Assembly: GCA_035517115.1 (NCBI GenBank)
Contig: DATIZL010000159.1
Coordinates: forward strand, 1-18,896
Origin: Hyphomicrobium_A sp035517115
Lineage (GTDB): Bacteria; Pseudomonadota; Alphaproteobacteria; Rhizobiales; Hyphomicrobiaceae
DNA: 18,896 bases
Direction of reading: 5' to 3'
Shown here: positions 1 through 7,914 of the stretch, piece after piece
Position numbering within the stretch: position 1 is the stretch's first letter
Layout: each line of letters starts with the position of its first letter
Made by a program: the position numbers and the translations under genes
Notes under the pieces: model-generated
Told to the model about the DNA's origin: nothing
Databases searched by the model: none
Seen by the model: only the letters and a program-made list of their open reading frames with translations

Positions 1-396
1 CGCCGGCAGCACGGTGAACACCGTCCCGATGGAGGCGTTCGCGTCGGCGTTGGAGGAGCCGTCGAGGGGGTCGATGGCAACGAGCAGGGGCGCCTTCGCA
101 TTGAGCAGGAGCGGGCCCTCCATCTCCTCGGAGGCGACCGAGGCCGCCGGCGCTGAGCGCAGCGCCGCCACGATGCGGTCGTTGGCTAGAACGTCGATCT
201 CCTTCTGCTCGTCGACCTCGCCGCGCTTCCCCGTCGCGCGGCCAAGCTGCCCGGCCAGCGCCCCACGGCTCAGGACGTCGGCAATCGCCAGGCATGCCTC
301 TGCCAGCGCGCCGACGACGGCCGCCACCGCCAGCCGAGCCGACCTCCCGCCGGCCCAGCCGGCGAAATAGCCGGCAAGCGACTGCTGCTGGTCCAT
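1..396 (-). CDS. fbp: Fructose-1,6-bisphosphatase class I, N-terminal part (cut by window edge)
   Basis: Hydrolyses fructose-1,6-bisphosphate to fructose-6-phosphate and phosphate in the cytoplasm, the gluconeogenic step that a C1-growing cell needs to build hexoses. The first 132 residues are visible and the frame runs off the left edge. Class I FBPase signatures are present: an EKEIDVLAND-like stretch (here QKEIDVLAND, about 64-73), the SEE metal-binding acids at 89-91, and DPLDGSSNADAN from 109, the metal and phosphate site. I chose the ATG at 394-396 because a GGGAGG lies about 10 bases upstream. An in-frame ATG at 412-414 would add six residues but has a poorly placed ribosome site. The gene is 218 bases downstream of ugd on the same strand, with its own palindromic element in the gap, so it may have its own promoter. 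Identity is secure; only the start is uncertain. Confidence 0.9.
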   Translation of the reverse strand, partial: MDQQQSLAGYFAGWAGGRSARLAVAAVVGALAEACLAIADVLSRGALAGQLGRATGKRGEVDEQKEIDVLANDRIVAALRSAPAASVASEEMEGPLLLNAKAPLLVAIDPLDGSSNADANASIGTVFTVLPA

Positions 397-521
397 CCCT
401 TGAGCGCCTCCCATGGCTCTCTTATCGGCCGCGCGGCTCCGCGGCTCTGTTCCTGCTTTTGTATGCCAAATGTTGGCCCCAGCGCGAGAGTGGGCGCGCT
501 TTTTTGCTGACGGGGAGCGGA

Positions 522-546
522 TTTGAGTTGTGCTGCACAACTCAAA
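522..546. promoter_or_regulatory. Perfect palindrome, candidate operator upstream of fbp
   Basis: The arms TTTGAGTTGTG (522-532) and CACAACTCAAA (536-546) are perfect inverted complements around a 3-base centre. Neither strand has a T-run just after the hairpin, so a terminator is unlikely. It lies about 125 bases upstream of the fbp start. T528 and A540 are placed symmetrically as T-N11-A, the loose signature of LysR-type regulators, but the match is too short to name a regulator and no LysR gene is in the window. Operator function is inference. Confidence 0.4.
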
Positions 547-584
547 AAGCTCTCGGGCGTCCTCTACCAGGCCGGTTCTTAACC

Positions 585-606
585 TTGCCGAACGCGAGAA
601 CGGCAA
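585..606 (-). terminator. Weak hairpin downstream of ugd
   Basis: TTGCCG (585-590) pairs with CGGCAA (601-606) across a 10-base loop, starting 9 bases after the ugd stop. There is no T-tract on the minus strand after it, so it is at best a weak or Rho-assisted 3' end. Confidence 0.25.
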
Positions 607-614
607 CCCCAGTC

Positions 615-1928
615 TTAAGGCGCCTCGGCCCGGCCGACGCCGAGGTAACGGAAACCGGCTTCTCTCGCGAGAGCCGCCGGGAAGACGTTGCGCAGGTCGA
701 CGAGCACGTCCCCGCGCATCGTCTTTCTCGCCTGCTTCAAGTCGAGCGCGCGGAACTCGTTCCATTCCGTCACGACGACGAGGATGTCGGCACCATTTGC
801 GGCCTCGAGCGCGCTCTCGCACCAGACGACGCCCGGCAGCAACGCCTCGCCGTGCTTCTTCCCCTGTGGATCGAAGGCGCGCATAGTCGCCCCGCGCTCC
901 TGCAGCATGGGCACGATGAGCAGGCTCGGGGCATCGCGCATGTCGTCGGTGTTCGGCTTGAAGGTGACGCCGAGGATGGCGACCGTCTTGTCGCGGACGG
1001 AGCCGCCGGCGGCGTGCTCGATGCGGCTCGCCATGGCGATCTTGCGCTCGTCGTTGACGCGCTGCACCTGCTCAATGATGGACACCGGCGACTTGGCCTC
1101 GCGTGCCGTGCGGATGAGCGCGGACACGTCCTTGGGGAAGCAGGAGCCGCCGTAGCCGGGCCCCGGGTGCAGGAACTTGTCGCCGATGCGGCGGTCCTTG
1201 CCGATGGCGGAGGCGACCTCCTGCACGTCGGCGCCGAGGCCCTCGCACAGATCGGCGACCTCGTTGATGAAGCTGATCTTCAAGGCGAGGAAGGCATTGG
1301 CCGCATATTTCGCGAGCTCGGCCGACTCGCGGCCGACGAACATCACTGGCGCGTTGCGCAGCGCCAGCGGCTTGTAAAGACGCCCCATCAGCTCGCGCGC
1401 ATGCTCGTCATCGCAGCCGACGAGCACGCGGTCGGGATGCATGAAGTCCTGGATCGCCGAGCCCTCGCGCAGGAACTCCGGGTTGGAGCAGACGGCGAAG
1501 TCGCCATCGGGCCATAGCTTGCGCAAGCGGCGCTCGATCTCGCGGCTCGTTCCTACCGGCACCGTCGACTTCGTCACGATGACGGTGAAGTGGTCGAGGT
1601 GCGGAGCAAGCTCCTCGACCGCGCCGTAGACGTAGGAGAGGTCGGCGTGGCCGTCGCCGCGGCGCATGGGCGTGCCGACCGCGAGAAACACGATGTCGGC
1701 GCCTTTGACCGCACGCGCGAGATCGTCGGTGAACACGAGCCGCTTCGCCTTCATGTTGCGGGCGAGCAGATCGTCGAGGCCCGGCTCGTAGATGGGCGAC
1801 TTGCCGGCCTTGAGCTCGGCGAGACGGGCAGCGTCCTTGTCGACGCACGTCACCGTCCAGCCGAATTCGGAGAAGCAGGCCGCGGAGACGAGCCCGACGT
1901 AGCCGGCGCCGATCATGCAGATGTTCAA
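615..1928 (-). CDS. ugd: UDP-glucose 6-dehydrogenase
   Basis: Oxidises UDP-glucose to UDP-glucuronate with two NAD+, supplying sugar acids for exopolysaccharide, lipopolysaccharide or capsule. It has 437 residues, the normal length for the bacterial enzyme. The N-terminal NAD-binding loop is GAGYVG (about 7-12), the central helix holds ELAKYAANAFLALKISFINE-type residues (204-223, with Lys207), and the catalytic cysteine is Cys263 in GPGYGGSCFPKD (256-267). The start is a TTG: GGGGAG at 1935-1940 sits 6 bases upstream, and the family normally has a few residues before the GxGYVG loop, which starting at the later ATG (Met5) would remove. It lies 121 bases downstream of the Anbu gene on the same strand. 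Readthrough from the Anbu operon is possible, but a functional link is not implied. No polysaccharide genes flank it. Confidence 0.95.
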   Translation of the reverse strand: MNICMIGAGYVGLVSAACFSEFGWTVTCVDKDAARLAELKAGKSPIYEPGLDDLLARNMKAKRLVFTDDLARAVKGADIVFLAVGTPMRRGDGHADLSYVYGAVEELAPHLDHFTVIVTKSTVPVGTSREIERRLRKLWPDGDFAVCSNPEFLREGSAIQDFMHPDRVLVGCDDEHARELMGRLYKPLALRNAPVMFVGRESAELAKYAANAFLALKISFINEVADLCEGLGADVQEVASAIGKDRRIGDKFLHPGPGYGGSCFPKDVSALIRTAREAKSPVSIIEQVQRVNDERKIAMASRIEHAAGGSVRDKTVAILGVTFKPNTDDMRDAPSLLIVPMLQERGATMRAFDPQGKKHGEALLPGVVWCESALEAANGADILVVVTEWNEFRALDLKQARKTMRGDVLVDLRNVFPAALAREAGFRYLGVGRAEAP

Positions 1929-1934
1929 GGCCTT

Positions 1935-1940
1935 CTCCCC
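1935..1940 (-). promoter_or_regulatory. Ribosome-binding site deciding the TTG start of ugd
   Basis: GGGGAG on the minus strand lies 6 bases before the TTG at 1926-1928. This spacing supports TTG over the ATG four codons downstream. Confidence 0.6.
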
Positions 1941-2049
1941 GTGCGGCAGGCTCGCGAGACGCGACCAACTGTGGCAGCACGCCTACCGCAGGCGATCGGC
2001 GGCTGGCAATTGCGGCTTAATCGCACCGCTAAGGCGCCGGCGCGACCCT

Positions 2050-2781
2050 TCACACGTCGAACTCGTCAATCTTGGTGAACGCGGCCCGCAGCGCCTCGGA
2101 CCACGAGTTCGACAGCTTCTTGAAATACTCGTTATCCTTATCGATGCGCTTCTCGCGCCGCAGGTCGAGGCTATCGCGCTCGTAGACGAGAATGTCGATC
2201 GGCATGCCGACCGAGAGGTTCGACCGCAACGTGGAATCGAACGACAACAGAATGAGCTTTGCTGCCTCTCCCAGCCGCATCGTCGGCTGCGCCACGCGGT
2301 CGAGGATCGGCTTGCCGTATTTGTGCTCGCCGATCTGGAAATAGGGCGTGTCGTCGGTCGCCTCGATGAAGTTGCCTTCGGGATAGATCTGGAACAGGCG
2401 CGGGTGCTCGGTCTTGATCTGGCCGCCGAGGATAAACGAGCCGGCAAACGAGGTCTTGGCGAGATCGAGCGCCGGGCCGTCGAACGCACGCACCGCACGC
2501 ACCGCGTCGCCCACGAGCCGCGCGGCGCGGTACATGGACTGCACGTTGAGCAGATTAGGCTTCTCGGGATCGGGATCGATGAGCTGCTCGTTCAAGAGGC
2601 TCACCACGGATTGCGTCAACGAGAGGTTCCCGGCTGCGAGGAGCACGATCACGCGGTCGCCGCGCTCGCACCAGTAGTGGATCTTGCGGAACTGGGCGAT
2701 GTTGTCGACGCCGGCATTCGTGCGCGTGTCGGCGGCGAACACGAGGCCGCGGTTTAGTCGCAACGCGACGCAATAGGTCAT
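2050..2781 (-). CDS. Anbu, proteasome-like N-terminal-threonine peptidase
   Basis: This is a 243-residue member of the Anbu (ancestral beta subunit, bacterial proteasome homologue) family, a cytoplasmic Ntn-hydrolase fold protein related to HslV and 20S beta subunits. It starts MTYC, so removal of Met exposes Thr2 as the candidate nucleophile, with no propeptide. Asp18 (in FAADTRTNAG) and Lys33 (in FRKIHYW) fit the conserved Asp17 and Lys33 of proteasome active sites in mature numbering, give or take one. FAADTRTNAGVD is a family hallmark. The substrate and the physiological peptidase activity of this family are not settled. It is the last gene of a four-gene operon with ATP-grasp, alpha-E and transglutaminase-like proteins, 38 bases after the transglutaminase gene. 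No hslU, arc/mpa ATPase or other unfoldase is nearby. Confidence 0.92.
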   Translation of the reverse strand: MTYCVALRLNRGLVFAADTRTNAGVDNIAQFRKIHYWCERGDRVIVLLAAGNLSLTQSVVSLLNEQLIDPDPEKPNLLNVQSMYRAARLVGDAVRAVRAFDGPALDLAKTSFAGSFILGGQIKTEHPRLFQIYPEGNFIEATDDTPYFQIGEHKYGKPILDRVAQPTMRLGEAAKLILLSFDSTLRSNLSVGMPIDILVYERDSLDLRREKRIDKDNEYFKKLSNSWSEALRAAFTKIDEFDV

Positions 2782-2819
2782 CGCCTGCCCCTTGATGGCT
2801 TCCGGCCGCCGGTCGGCGG

Positions 2820-3629
2820 CTACTGCTGGGCGCTTTGCTGCTGGACTTCGACGACGACGTCAAGCACCTCTTCGACGCCGCCGCGGCGGGTGCCGCGAAT
2901 GGGCGCCGCCGAGCTCGAGTCAAGCCCGCAGGCGAGGCGGATGTAGCGATCGGTGGGGCAGAGGCCGTTGGCGGCGTCGAACCCGAGCCAGCCCAGTCCT
3001 TCGACCCACGCTTCCGCCCAGGCGTGGTGCGCCTCTGCCGGCTCGGCACGCCCGGTGACGAAATAGCCGTTAACGTAACGCGCGGGGATGCCCATTGCCC
3101 GCGCCGCCGAGATGAAGATGTGGGCGTGGTCCTGGCATACCCCGCGGCCCTCGCGCAGGGCTTCGGCGGCGGAGGTGTGGGCGTGGGTGACGCCCACGAT
3201 GTACTCGACGCTTTCATGCACAGCCGTCATCAGCCGGTGCATGCGTTCGAGCGTGTCCCTCCCCCCGATGCCGGCGGCGAGCGCACGAATGCCCTCGTCG
3301 GGCGCCGTCTTCGGCGTCTCGCGCTTGAACACGCGCACGGGAGTTGTCTCGAGCAATCCGCGGACCGAGCCGGCGCGGTCCTGGGTCTCGACGATCCCGC
3401 GTGCGGTTATGGTGACGGCGCTGTGCGGCTCGGCAATCGCAACGAGGTCCGCCATGTTACCGAAGCAGTCGCGGAACAGTACCGCGCCCTCGATGTGGGG
3501 CATCTCTATGCCCCAGCTTGCGACCTTCTGCCCGTCGAAGGATGGCGGCGTCAGCCGCAGGCTTTGAATGCTGTAGAGGGCCGGGGCCGCCAGCGTGTAC
3601 CGCGTCACATGGGAGATCGAGACGAGCAC
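2820..3629 (-). CDS. Transglutaminase-like cysteine protease of the Anbu operon
   Basis: A 269-residue protein with an N-terminal beta domain (about 1-110; it begins LVSISHVTRYTL and has the LRLTPP motif at 24-29) followed by a transglutaminase-like core. The papain-like triad is visible: Cys165 in GRGVCQDHAH, His202 in HHAWAEAW, and Asp218 in GFDAANG. Bacterial members of this family act as peptidases or amide hydrolases more often than as cross-linkers; the substrate here is unknown. There is no signal peptide, so it is probably cytoplasmic like its operon partners. The start is GTG at 3627-3629 with GTGAGG about 7 bases upstream. It sits 15 bases after the alpha-E gene and 38 bases before Anbu, indicating co-transcription. 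The C-terminus is Gln-rich (EVQQQSAQQ). Confidence 0.92.
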   Translation of the reverse strand: MLVSISHVTRYTLAAPALYSIQSLRLTPPSFDGQKVASWGIEMPHIEGAVLFRDCFGNMADLVAIAEPHSAVTITARGIVETQDRAGSVRGLLETTPVRVFKRETPKTAPDEGIRALAAGIGGRDTLERMHRLMTAVHESVEYIVGVTHAHTSAAEALREGRGVCQDHAHIFISAARAMGIPARYVNGYFVTGRAEPAEAHHAWAEAWVEGLGWLGFDAANGLCPTDRYIRLACGLDSSSAAPIRGTRRGGVEEVLDVVVEVQQQSAQQ

Positions 3630-3644
3630 GGGCGCCTCACCTTC

Positions 3645-4595
3645 TCAGGCGTTGAAATGGTAGGCCTCGGCGATCTCACTTCCGAGCCGGTTGTTGCTAG
3701 AAATGAAGTCCTCGAGGAACTCGTGCAGCCCGGACTGGAAGATCCGGTCGATGTCGCCGTTGGCGAGCGTACCCTGCGTCGCGTGCGCGGTCGCGTGGCA
3801 GAGGAACTTCTCGCCGTAGAGATGCGCGAGCTGATCGAGCGCCACTGCAATCTCCTCATAGCACGAGCGCAACGACCGCGGCATCGCTTGGTTCAAGATC
3901 AGGTATTCGGCGATGCGCCAGGGCTTGTAGTTCTCCTTATAGACCCAGCGGTAGCTGCGGTGCGCGGAGACCGAGCGCAATATGGCGCCCCATTGCACGT
4001 TGTCGACGCCGCCGCCGACCATCGCGAGCTCGGGCAACAGCACGTAGTACTTCACGTCGAGGATGCGCGCCGTGTTGTCGGCGCGCTCGAGGAACGTGCC
4101 GAGCTGGCTGAAGAAGAAGGTGTCGTTGCGCAGGATGGTGTTTAAAAGCGCGCCGCGGTAGAGCGCCGAGCGCGAGCGCACCCAGTCGAGGATGCGCGGA
4201 AGCTCGCTCGCGGTGACCTCGGCGGGTTTGATGTTGCCGAACTCGATCCAGGCGCTGTTGAGGCTCTCCCACATGTCGCGGGTGAGCGAGGTGCGCTGCG
4301 CGCGGCCGTTGCGGCGGGCCGCCGAAAGGCACGACTTCACGCTGGAGTCGTTGTTGCAGTCAAACAGGAGGTAGTTGATGACGTCACGCGTGTTGAGGGT
4401 GTCGTTCTTGGCGAAGTAGCCCTGCGCACAACCGGCGCTGGCAAGCGTGGAGCGCCACTCCTCGTCGTGATACCCGGCACCATCGCGCGGTAAGAGCGCG
4501 ATGCGGTAGCCGACCTCGATGAGCCGCGCCATGTTCTCGGCCCGCTCCACGTAGCGCGCAAGCCAATAGAGGTCGTTGGCCGTCCGTCCCAGCAT
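3645..4595 (-). CDS. Alpha-E domain protein (DUF403 type)
   Basis: A 316-residue, mostly helical protein of the alpha-E family, found almost only next to circularly permuted ATP-grasp and transglutaminase-like genes. Two halves carry the same motif: YWLARYVERAENMARL at 10-25 and FFFSQLGTFLERADNTARIL from about 160, with the repeated core ERA(E/D)NxAR at 17-24 and 170-177. This suggests an internal duplication. No known catalytic triad or cofactor motif is visible. Its partnership with the ATP-grasp enzyme suggests a role in peptide or amide bond formation, but that is inference from context. The ATG start is 45 bases after the ATP-grasp stop. The ribosome site is weak (GGGA, about 7 bases upstream), which fits translation within an operon. 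Confidence 0.92.
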   Translation of the reverse strand: MLGRTANDLYWLARYVERAENMARLIEVGYRIALLPRDGAGYHDEEWRSTLASAGCAQGYFAKNDTLNTRDVINYLLFDCNNDSSVKSCLSAARRNGRAQRTSLTRDMWESLNSAWIEFGNIKPAEVTASELPRILDWVRSRSALYRGALLNTILRNDTFFFSQLGTFLERADNTARILDVKYYVLLPELAMVGGGVDNVQWGAILRSVSAHRSYRWVYKENYKPWRIAEYLILNQAMPRSLRSCYEEIAVALDQLAHLYGEKFLCHATAHATQGTLANGDIDRIFQSGLHEFLEDFISSNNRLGSEIAEAYHFNA

Positions 4596-4640
4596 GCAGT
4601 GTCCCGGCGCTCGCCGTTCCTTGGCGTTCTTCCCTAACGT

Positions 4641-6056
4641 TCAGTCCTGCAGGACCCAGGTGTCCTTGGTGCCCCCGCCCTGGCTCGAGTTGACGACGAG
4701 CGAGCCCGCCTTCAACGCAACCCGCGTGAGGCCGCCCGGAGCGAGCCGCACGCGGTCGCCATAAAGCACGAACGGGCGCAGATCGAGATGGCGTGGCGCG
4801 ACGCCCGCCTCGACGAGCGTCGGACAGGTCGACAGCGCGAGCGTCGGCTGGGCAATGTAATTGTCAGGGTGCGCCTCGAGCTTCAAACGGAAGGACGCGA
4901 TCTCCTCCTTGGAGGCCGTGGGCCCGATGAGCATTCCGTAGCCGCCCGAGCCGTGCACCTCCTTGACGACGAGGGTCGACAAGTTTTCGAGCACGTGGGC
5001 GAGCTCCTTTTTGTTGCGGCAGTTGTAGGTCGGCACGTTCTGCAGGATCGGCGCCTGGCCGGTGTAGAATTTGATGATCTCGGGGATGTAGCTGTAGATC
5101 GCCTTGTCGTCGGCGATGCCGGCACCCGGCGCGTTGACGATGGTCACGCGTCCCGCGCGATAGAGATCGAACAGCCCCGGCACGCCGAGCACCGAATCGG
5201 AGCGGAACACGAGCGGGTCGAGGAAGTCGTCGTCGATGCGCCGGTAGAGCACGTCGACCTGACGCAGCCCCTGCGTTGTCTTCATCTTCAAAGCGCCATC
5301 GACGATCGTGAGATCGTGGCCCTCGACGAGCTCTACGCCCATCTGGTCGGCGAGGAACGAATGCTCGAAATAGGCGCTGTTGTACTGCCCCGGGGTCAAC
5401 AGCGCGATGGTCGGATCGTGATCGAGGTTCTTGGGCGCGACGCTTTCCAGCGTCTTCAACAGATACTCGGGATAGTTCTCGACCGGTGCGACGCGGTTCT
5501 TGGCGAACAGGTCCGGGAACATGTGCATCATCGTTTCCCGGTTCTCGAGCATGTAGGAGACGCCCGAGGGGGTGCGTGTGTTGTCCTCCAGCACGAAGAA
5601 ATCGTTCTCGCTCGTGCGCACAATGTCGATGCCGATGATGTGGCTGTAGATGCCGAGCGGCGGCTCGGCGCCGATCATCTCCGGCACGAAGGCGCTGTTA
5701 GAGATGACGAGCTCCTCGGGCAGCCGTCCCGCCTTGATGATCTCCTGGCGGTGATAGATGTCGTACATGAAGGCGTTGAGTGCGCGCACGCGCTGCTCGA
5801 TGCCGCCGGTCAAGCGCCGCCATTCCTGCGCCGAGAGGATGCGCGGGATGATGTCGAAGGGGATGAGGCGCTCGGATGCGTCCTGGCTGCCGTAGACGGC
5901 GAAGGTGATGCCTGTGCGGCGGAAGAGAGTCTCAGCCTCCGAAAGCTTCCGCTTGAGGTCGTCGAGCTTCTGCGTACCGAGCCATTCGGCGACGGCCTGA
6001 TAGGGCATGCGCACGCCATCGCCGGAGCCGTTCATTTCATCAAATGCCGCGTGCAA
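4641..6056 (-). CDS. Circularly permuted ATP-grasp protein (DUF404/DUF407 type)
   Basis: A 471-residue member of the circularly permuted ATP-grasp family, predicted ATP-dependent carboxylate-amine ligases that form peptide or amide bonds. Visible family motifs are AFDEM near the N-terminus (4-8), the acidic metal and ATP region FFVLEDNTRTPSGVSYMLENR-like from 153 (Glu157, Asp158, Asn159), a glycine-rich loop KEVHGSGGYGMLIGP in the C-terminal third, and the C-terminal signature NSSQGGGTKDTW. The start is TTG at 6054-6056: the codon just upstream in frame is a TGA stop, GAGG lies 5 bases upstream, and a later ATG start (Met8) would cut into the conserved AFDEM. It is the first gene of the four-gene Anbu operon; any promoter should lie in 6057-6237. 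Product and substrate are unknown. Confidence 0.93.
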   Translation of the reverse strand: MHAAFDEMNGSGDGVRMPYQAVAEWLGTQKLDDLKRKLSEAETLFRRTGITFAVYGSQDASERLIPFDIIPRILSAQEWRRLTGGIEQRVRALNAFMYDIYHRQEIIKAGRLPEELVISNSAFVPEMIGAEPPLGIYSHIIGIDIVRTSENDFFVLEDNTRTPSGVSYMLENRETMMHMFPDLFAKNRVAPVENYPEYLLKTLESVAPKNLDHDPTIALLTPGQYNSAYFEHSFLADQMGVELVEGHDLTIVDGALKMKTTQGLRQVDVLYRRIDDDFLDPLVFRSDSVLGVPGLFDLYRAGRVTIVNAPGAGIADDKAIYSYIPEIIKFYTGQAPILQNVPTYNCRNKKELAHVLENLSTLVVKEVHGSGGYGMLIGPTASKEEIASFRLKLEAHPDNYIAQPTLALSTCPTLVEAGVAPRHLDLRPFVLYGDRVRLAPGGLTRVALKAGSLVVNSSQGGGTKDTWVLQD

Positions 6057-6237
6057 TCATGCCTCGCATTAGACCCGCAGTTCGCGCCCGCTTCTCACGC
6101 AATTTCACCGCAAGTGCCGGGCCAATGCGCACCGGCTGGCGCATTGCAACAAATAACACCAATTCGAGCCAAATGGCCTGCCTTAAGCACAGGCAGTTGC
6201 CCGATGAAACGGCAGCACTCGGCGGCCCCGGCTAGGC
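6057..6237. other. Intergenic region between fhs and the Anbu operon
   Basis: This 181-base gap lies on the minus-strand path from fhs into the ATP-grasp gene. It contains an inverted repeat CAATGCGC (6123-6130) and GCGCATTG (6139-6146) with an 8-base loop, and a smaller GCCTG/CAGGC pair near 6178-6196. Neither is followed by a T-run on the minus strand. It may hold the fhs 3' end and the Anbu operon promoter, but no clear promoter hexamers were seen. Confidence 0.45.
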
Positions 6238-7914
6238 TCAGAAGAGGCCTTCCACCTGCCCTTGCGCATTGATGCGGATCGCCTCCGCCGCCGGCACGCG
6301 TGGCAGACCCGGCATGGTCATGATCTCGCCCGTGATGGCGACCACGAACTCCGCGCCCGCGGAGAGGCGAAGCTCGCGCACCGGCACCGTGTGGCCGGTG
6401 GGCGCGCCGCGCTTGTTGGGGTCGGTCGAGAACGAGTACTGGGTCTTGGCCATGCAAACCGGTAGCTTGCCGAAGCCGCCCGCCTCGAGATCCTTGAACG
6501 CGGTCTCGACGGAGGCATCGCAGGCGATATCGGATGCCCGGTAGATCTCGGTGGCGATGGTGCGCACCTTCTCGCGCAACGGCATGTCGTCCGGGTAGAG
6601 CGTTTTGAACGCGGCCTTACCGTTGTCGGCGAGGTCCACGATGTGGCGGGCAAGCGCCTCCGCGCCGGCGCTGCCGTCGGCCCAGTGCGTGCACACGAAC
6701 GCCTTGGCGCCCATGCTCTCGGCCGCCTTCATCACCTCTTGCATTTCCGCCTCGGTGTCGGTGACGAAGCGATTGACCGCGACCGTGGCGGGAACGCCGA
6801 ATTTGGCGATGTTCTCGAGGTGCCGCTTCAGGTTCTCGCAGCCCTTGTTCACCGCCATCACGTTCTCGTTCTTCAGGTTCTCCTTGGAGACGCCGCCGTG
6901 CATCTTCAAGGCGCGCACGGTTGCCACCACGACGACGGCGTTCGGCGATAGTGCGGCCTTGCGGCACTTGATGTCGAAGAACTTCTCGGCGCCGAGGTCG
7001 GCCCCGAAGCCCGCCTCCGTCACCACGTAGTCGGCGAGCTTCAAGGCCGTCTTGGTCGCCAGCACCGAGTTGCAGCCGTGCGCGATATTGGCGAACGGAC
7101 CGCCGTGGATGAACACCGGGTTGTTCTCGAGCGTCTGCACGAGATTCGGCATCAACGCGTCTTTGAGGAGCACGGTCATAGCGCCGTCGGCCTTGAGCTC
7201 GCGCGCACGTACGGGCGTCTTGTCGCGCGTATAGCCGATGATGATATTGCCGAGGCGCCGCTCGAGGTCGCGCAAGTCTAAGGCCAGACACAGGATGGCC
7301 ATGACCTCGGAGGCGACCGTGATGTCGAAACCGTCCTGGCGCGGGAAGCCGTTGGAGACGCCACCCAGCGAGTTGATGATCTCGCGCAGCGCGCGGTCGT
7401 TCATGTCGAGCACGCGCCGCCACGCCACGCGGCGCGTGTCGAGTCCCAGCGAGTTGCCCCAGTAGATGTGATTGTCCAGCATGGCGGACAGCAGGTTGTG
7501 CGCCGACGTGATGGCGTGGAAGTCGCCGGTGAAGTGCAGGTTGATGTCCTCCATCGGCACGACCTGGGCATAGCCGCCGCCGGCCGCACCGCCCTTCACG
7601 CCGAAGCAGGGTCCGAGCGAGGGCTCGCGCAGGCACATCATCGCCTTCTTGCCGATGCGGTTGAGAGCGTCGCCGAGACCGACCGTCGTCGTCGTCTTGC
7701 CCTCGCCTGCCGGCGTAGGCGTAAGAGCGGTGACAAGGATGAGCTTGCCGTCACGCCTGTCCTTTAAGGAATTGATGTAGTCGAAGGTGATCTTGGCCTT
7801 GGTGGTGCCGTAGGGAACGAGCGCATCGGCAGGAATGCCGACATTGGCGGCCACCTCCGCGACCGGCTTCATCTTCGCCGCGCGCGCAATTTCGATATCG
7901 GACTTGACGGTCAC
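6238..7914 (-). CDS. fhs: Formate-tetrahydrofolate ligase
   Basis: Also called ftfL in methylotrophs. Catalyses formate + THF + ATP to 10-formyl-THF + ADP + phosphate in the cytoplasm, the entry of formate-level carbon into the serine cycle. With the start chosen it has 558 residues, the usual family length (about 557). The P-loop PTPAGEGKTTTT lies at 66-77, followed by CLREPSLGPCFGVKGGAAGGG and NLHFTGDFHAITSAHN, both strongly conserved. The C-terminus ends GQVEGLF, as in methylotroph homologues. The frame stays open 52 codons further upstream, but that stretch is Arg/Ser-rich junk. The GTG at 7912-7914 has GGGAGG at 7925-7930, ten bases upstream, and yields the expected SDIEIARAA N-terminus. 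It faces away from the plus-strand serine-cycle genes about 3 kb to the right but belongs to the same pathway. Confidence 0.96.
   Translation of the reverse strand: MTVKSDIEIARAAKMKPVAEVAANVGIPADALVPYGTTKAKITFDYINSLKDRRDGKLILVTALTPTPAGEGKTTTTVGLGDALNRIGKKAMMCLREPSLGPCFGVKGGAAGGGYAQVVPMEDINLHFTGDFHAITSAHNLLSAMLDNHIYWGNSLGLDTRRVAWRRVLDMNDRALREIINSLGGVSNGFPRQDGFDITVASEVMAILCLALDLRDLERRLGNIIIGYTRDKTPVRARELKADGAMTVLLKDALMPNLVQTLENNPVFIHGGPFANIAHGCNSVLATKTALKLADYVVTEAGFGADLGAEKFFDIKCRKAALSPNAVVVVATVRALKMHGGVSKENLKNENVMAVNKGCENLKRHLENIAKFGVPATVAVNRFVTDTEAEMQEVMKAAESMGAKAFVCTHWADGSAGAEALARHIVDLADNGKAAFKTLYPDDMPLREKVRTIATEIYRASDIACDASVETAFKDLEAGGFGKLPVCMAKTQYSFSTDPNKRGAPTGHTVPVRELRLSAGAEFVVAITGEIMTMPGLPRVPAAEAIRINAQGQVEGLF

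Larger units (their letters stand above)
397..614. other. ugd-fbp intergenic region
   Basis: This 218-base gap between two minus-strand genes has no coding sequence I can support. It holds a possible weak hairpin behind ugd (585-606), a perfect 11-base-arm palindrome (522-546), a short inverted repeat GCCAA-ATG-TTGGC (465-477), and a tandem 8-mer CGCGGCTC (432-439 and 440-447) in what would be the fbp leader. No convincing -35/-10 pair was seen on the minus strand. Confidence 0.6.

Noticed and set aside
294..1517. Long plus-strand open frame opposite fbp and ugd.
   Set aside because: It is antisense to two conserved enzymes, with low-complexity Arg/Ala composition, and is explained by the high GC content.
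6123..6146. Inverted repeat CAATGCGC/GCGCATTG as an fhs terminator.
   Set aside because: No T-run follows on the minus strand and it lies about 90 bases past the stop; it is kept only as part of the gap description.
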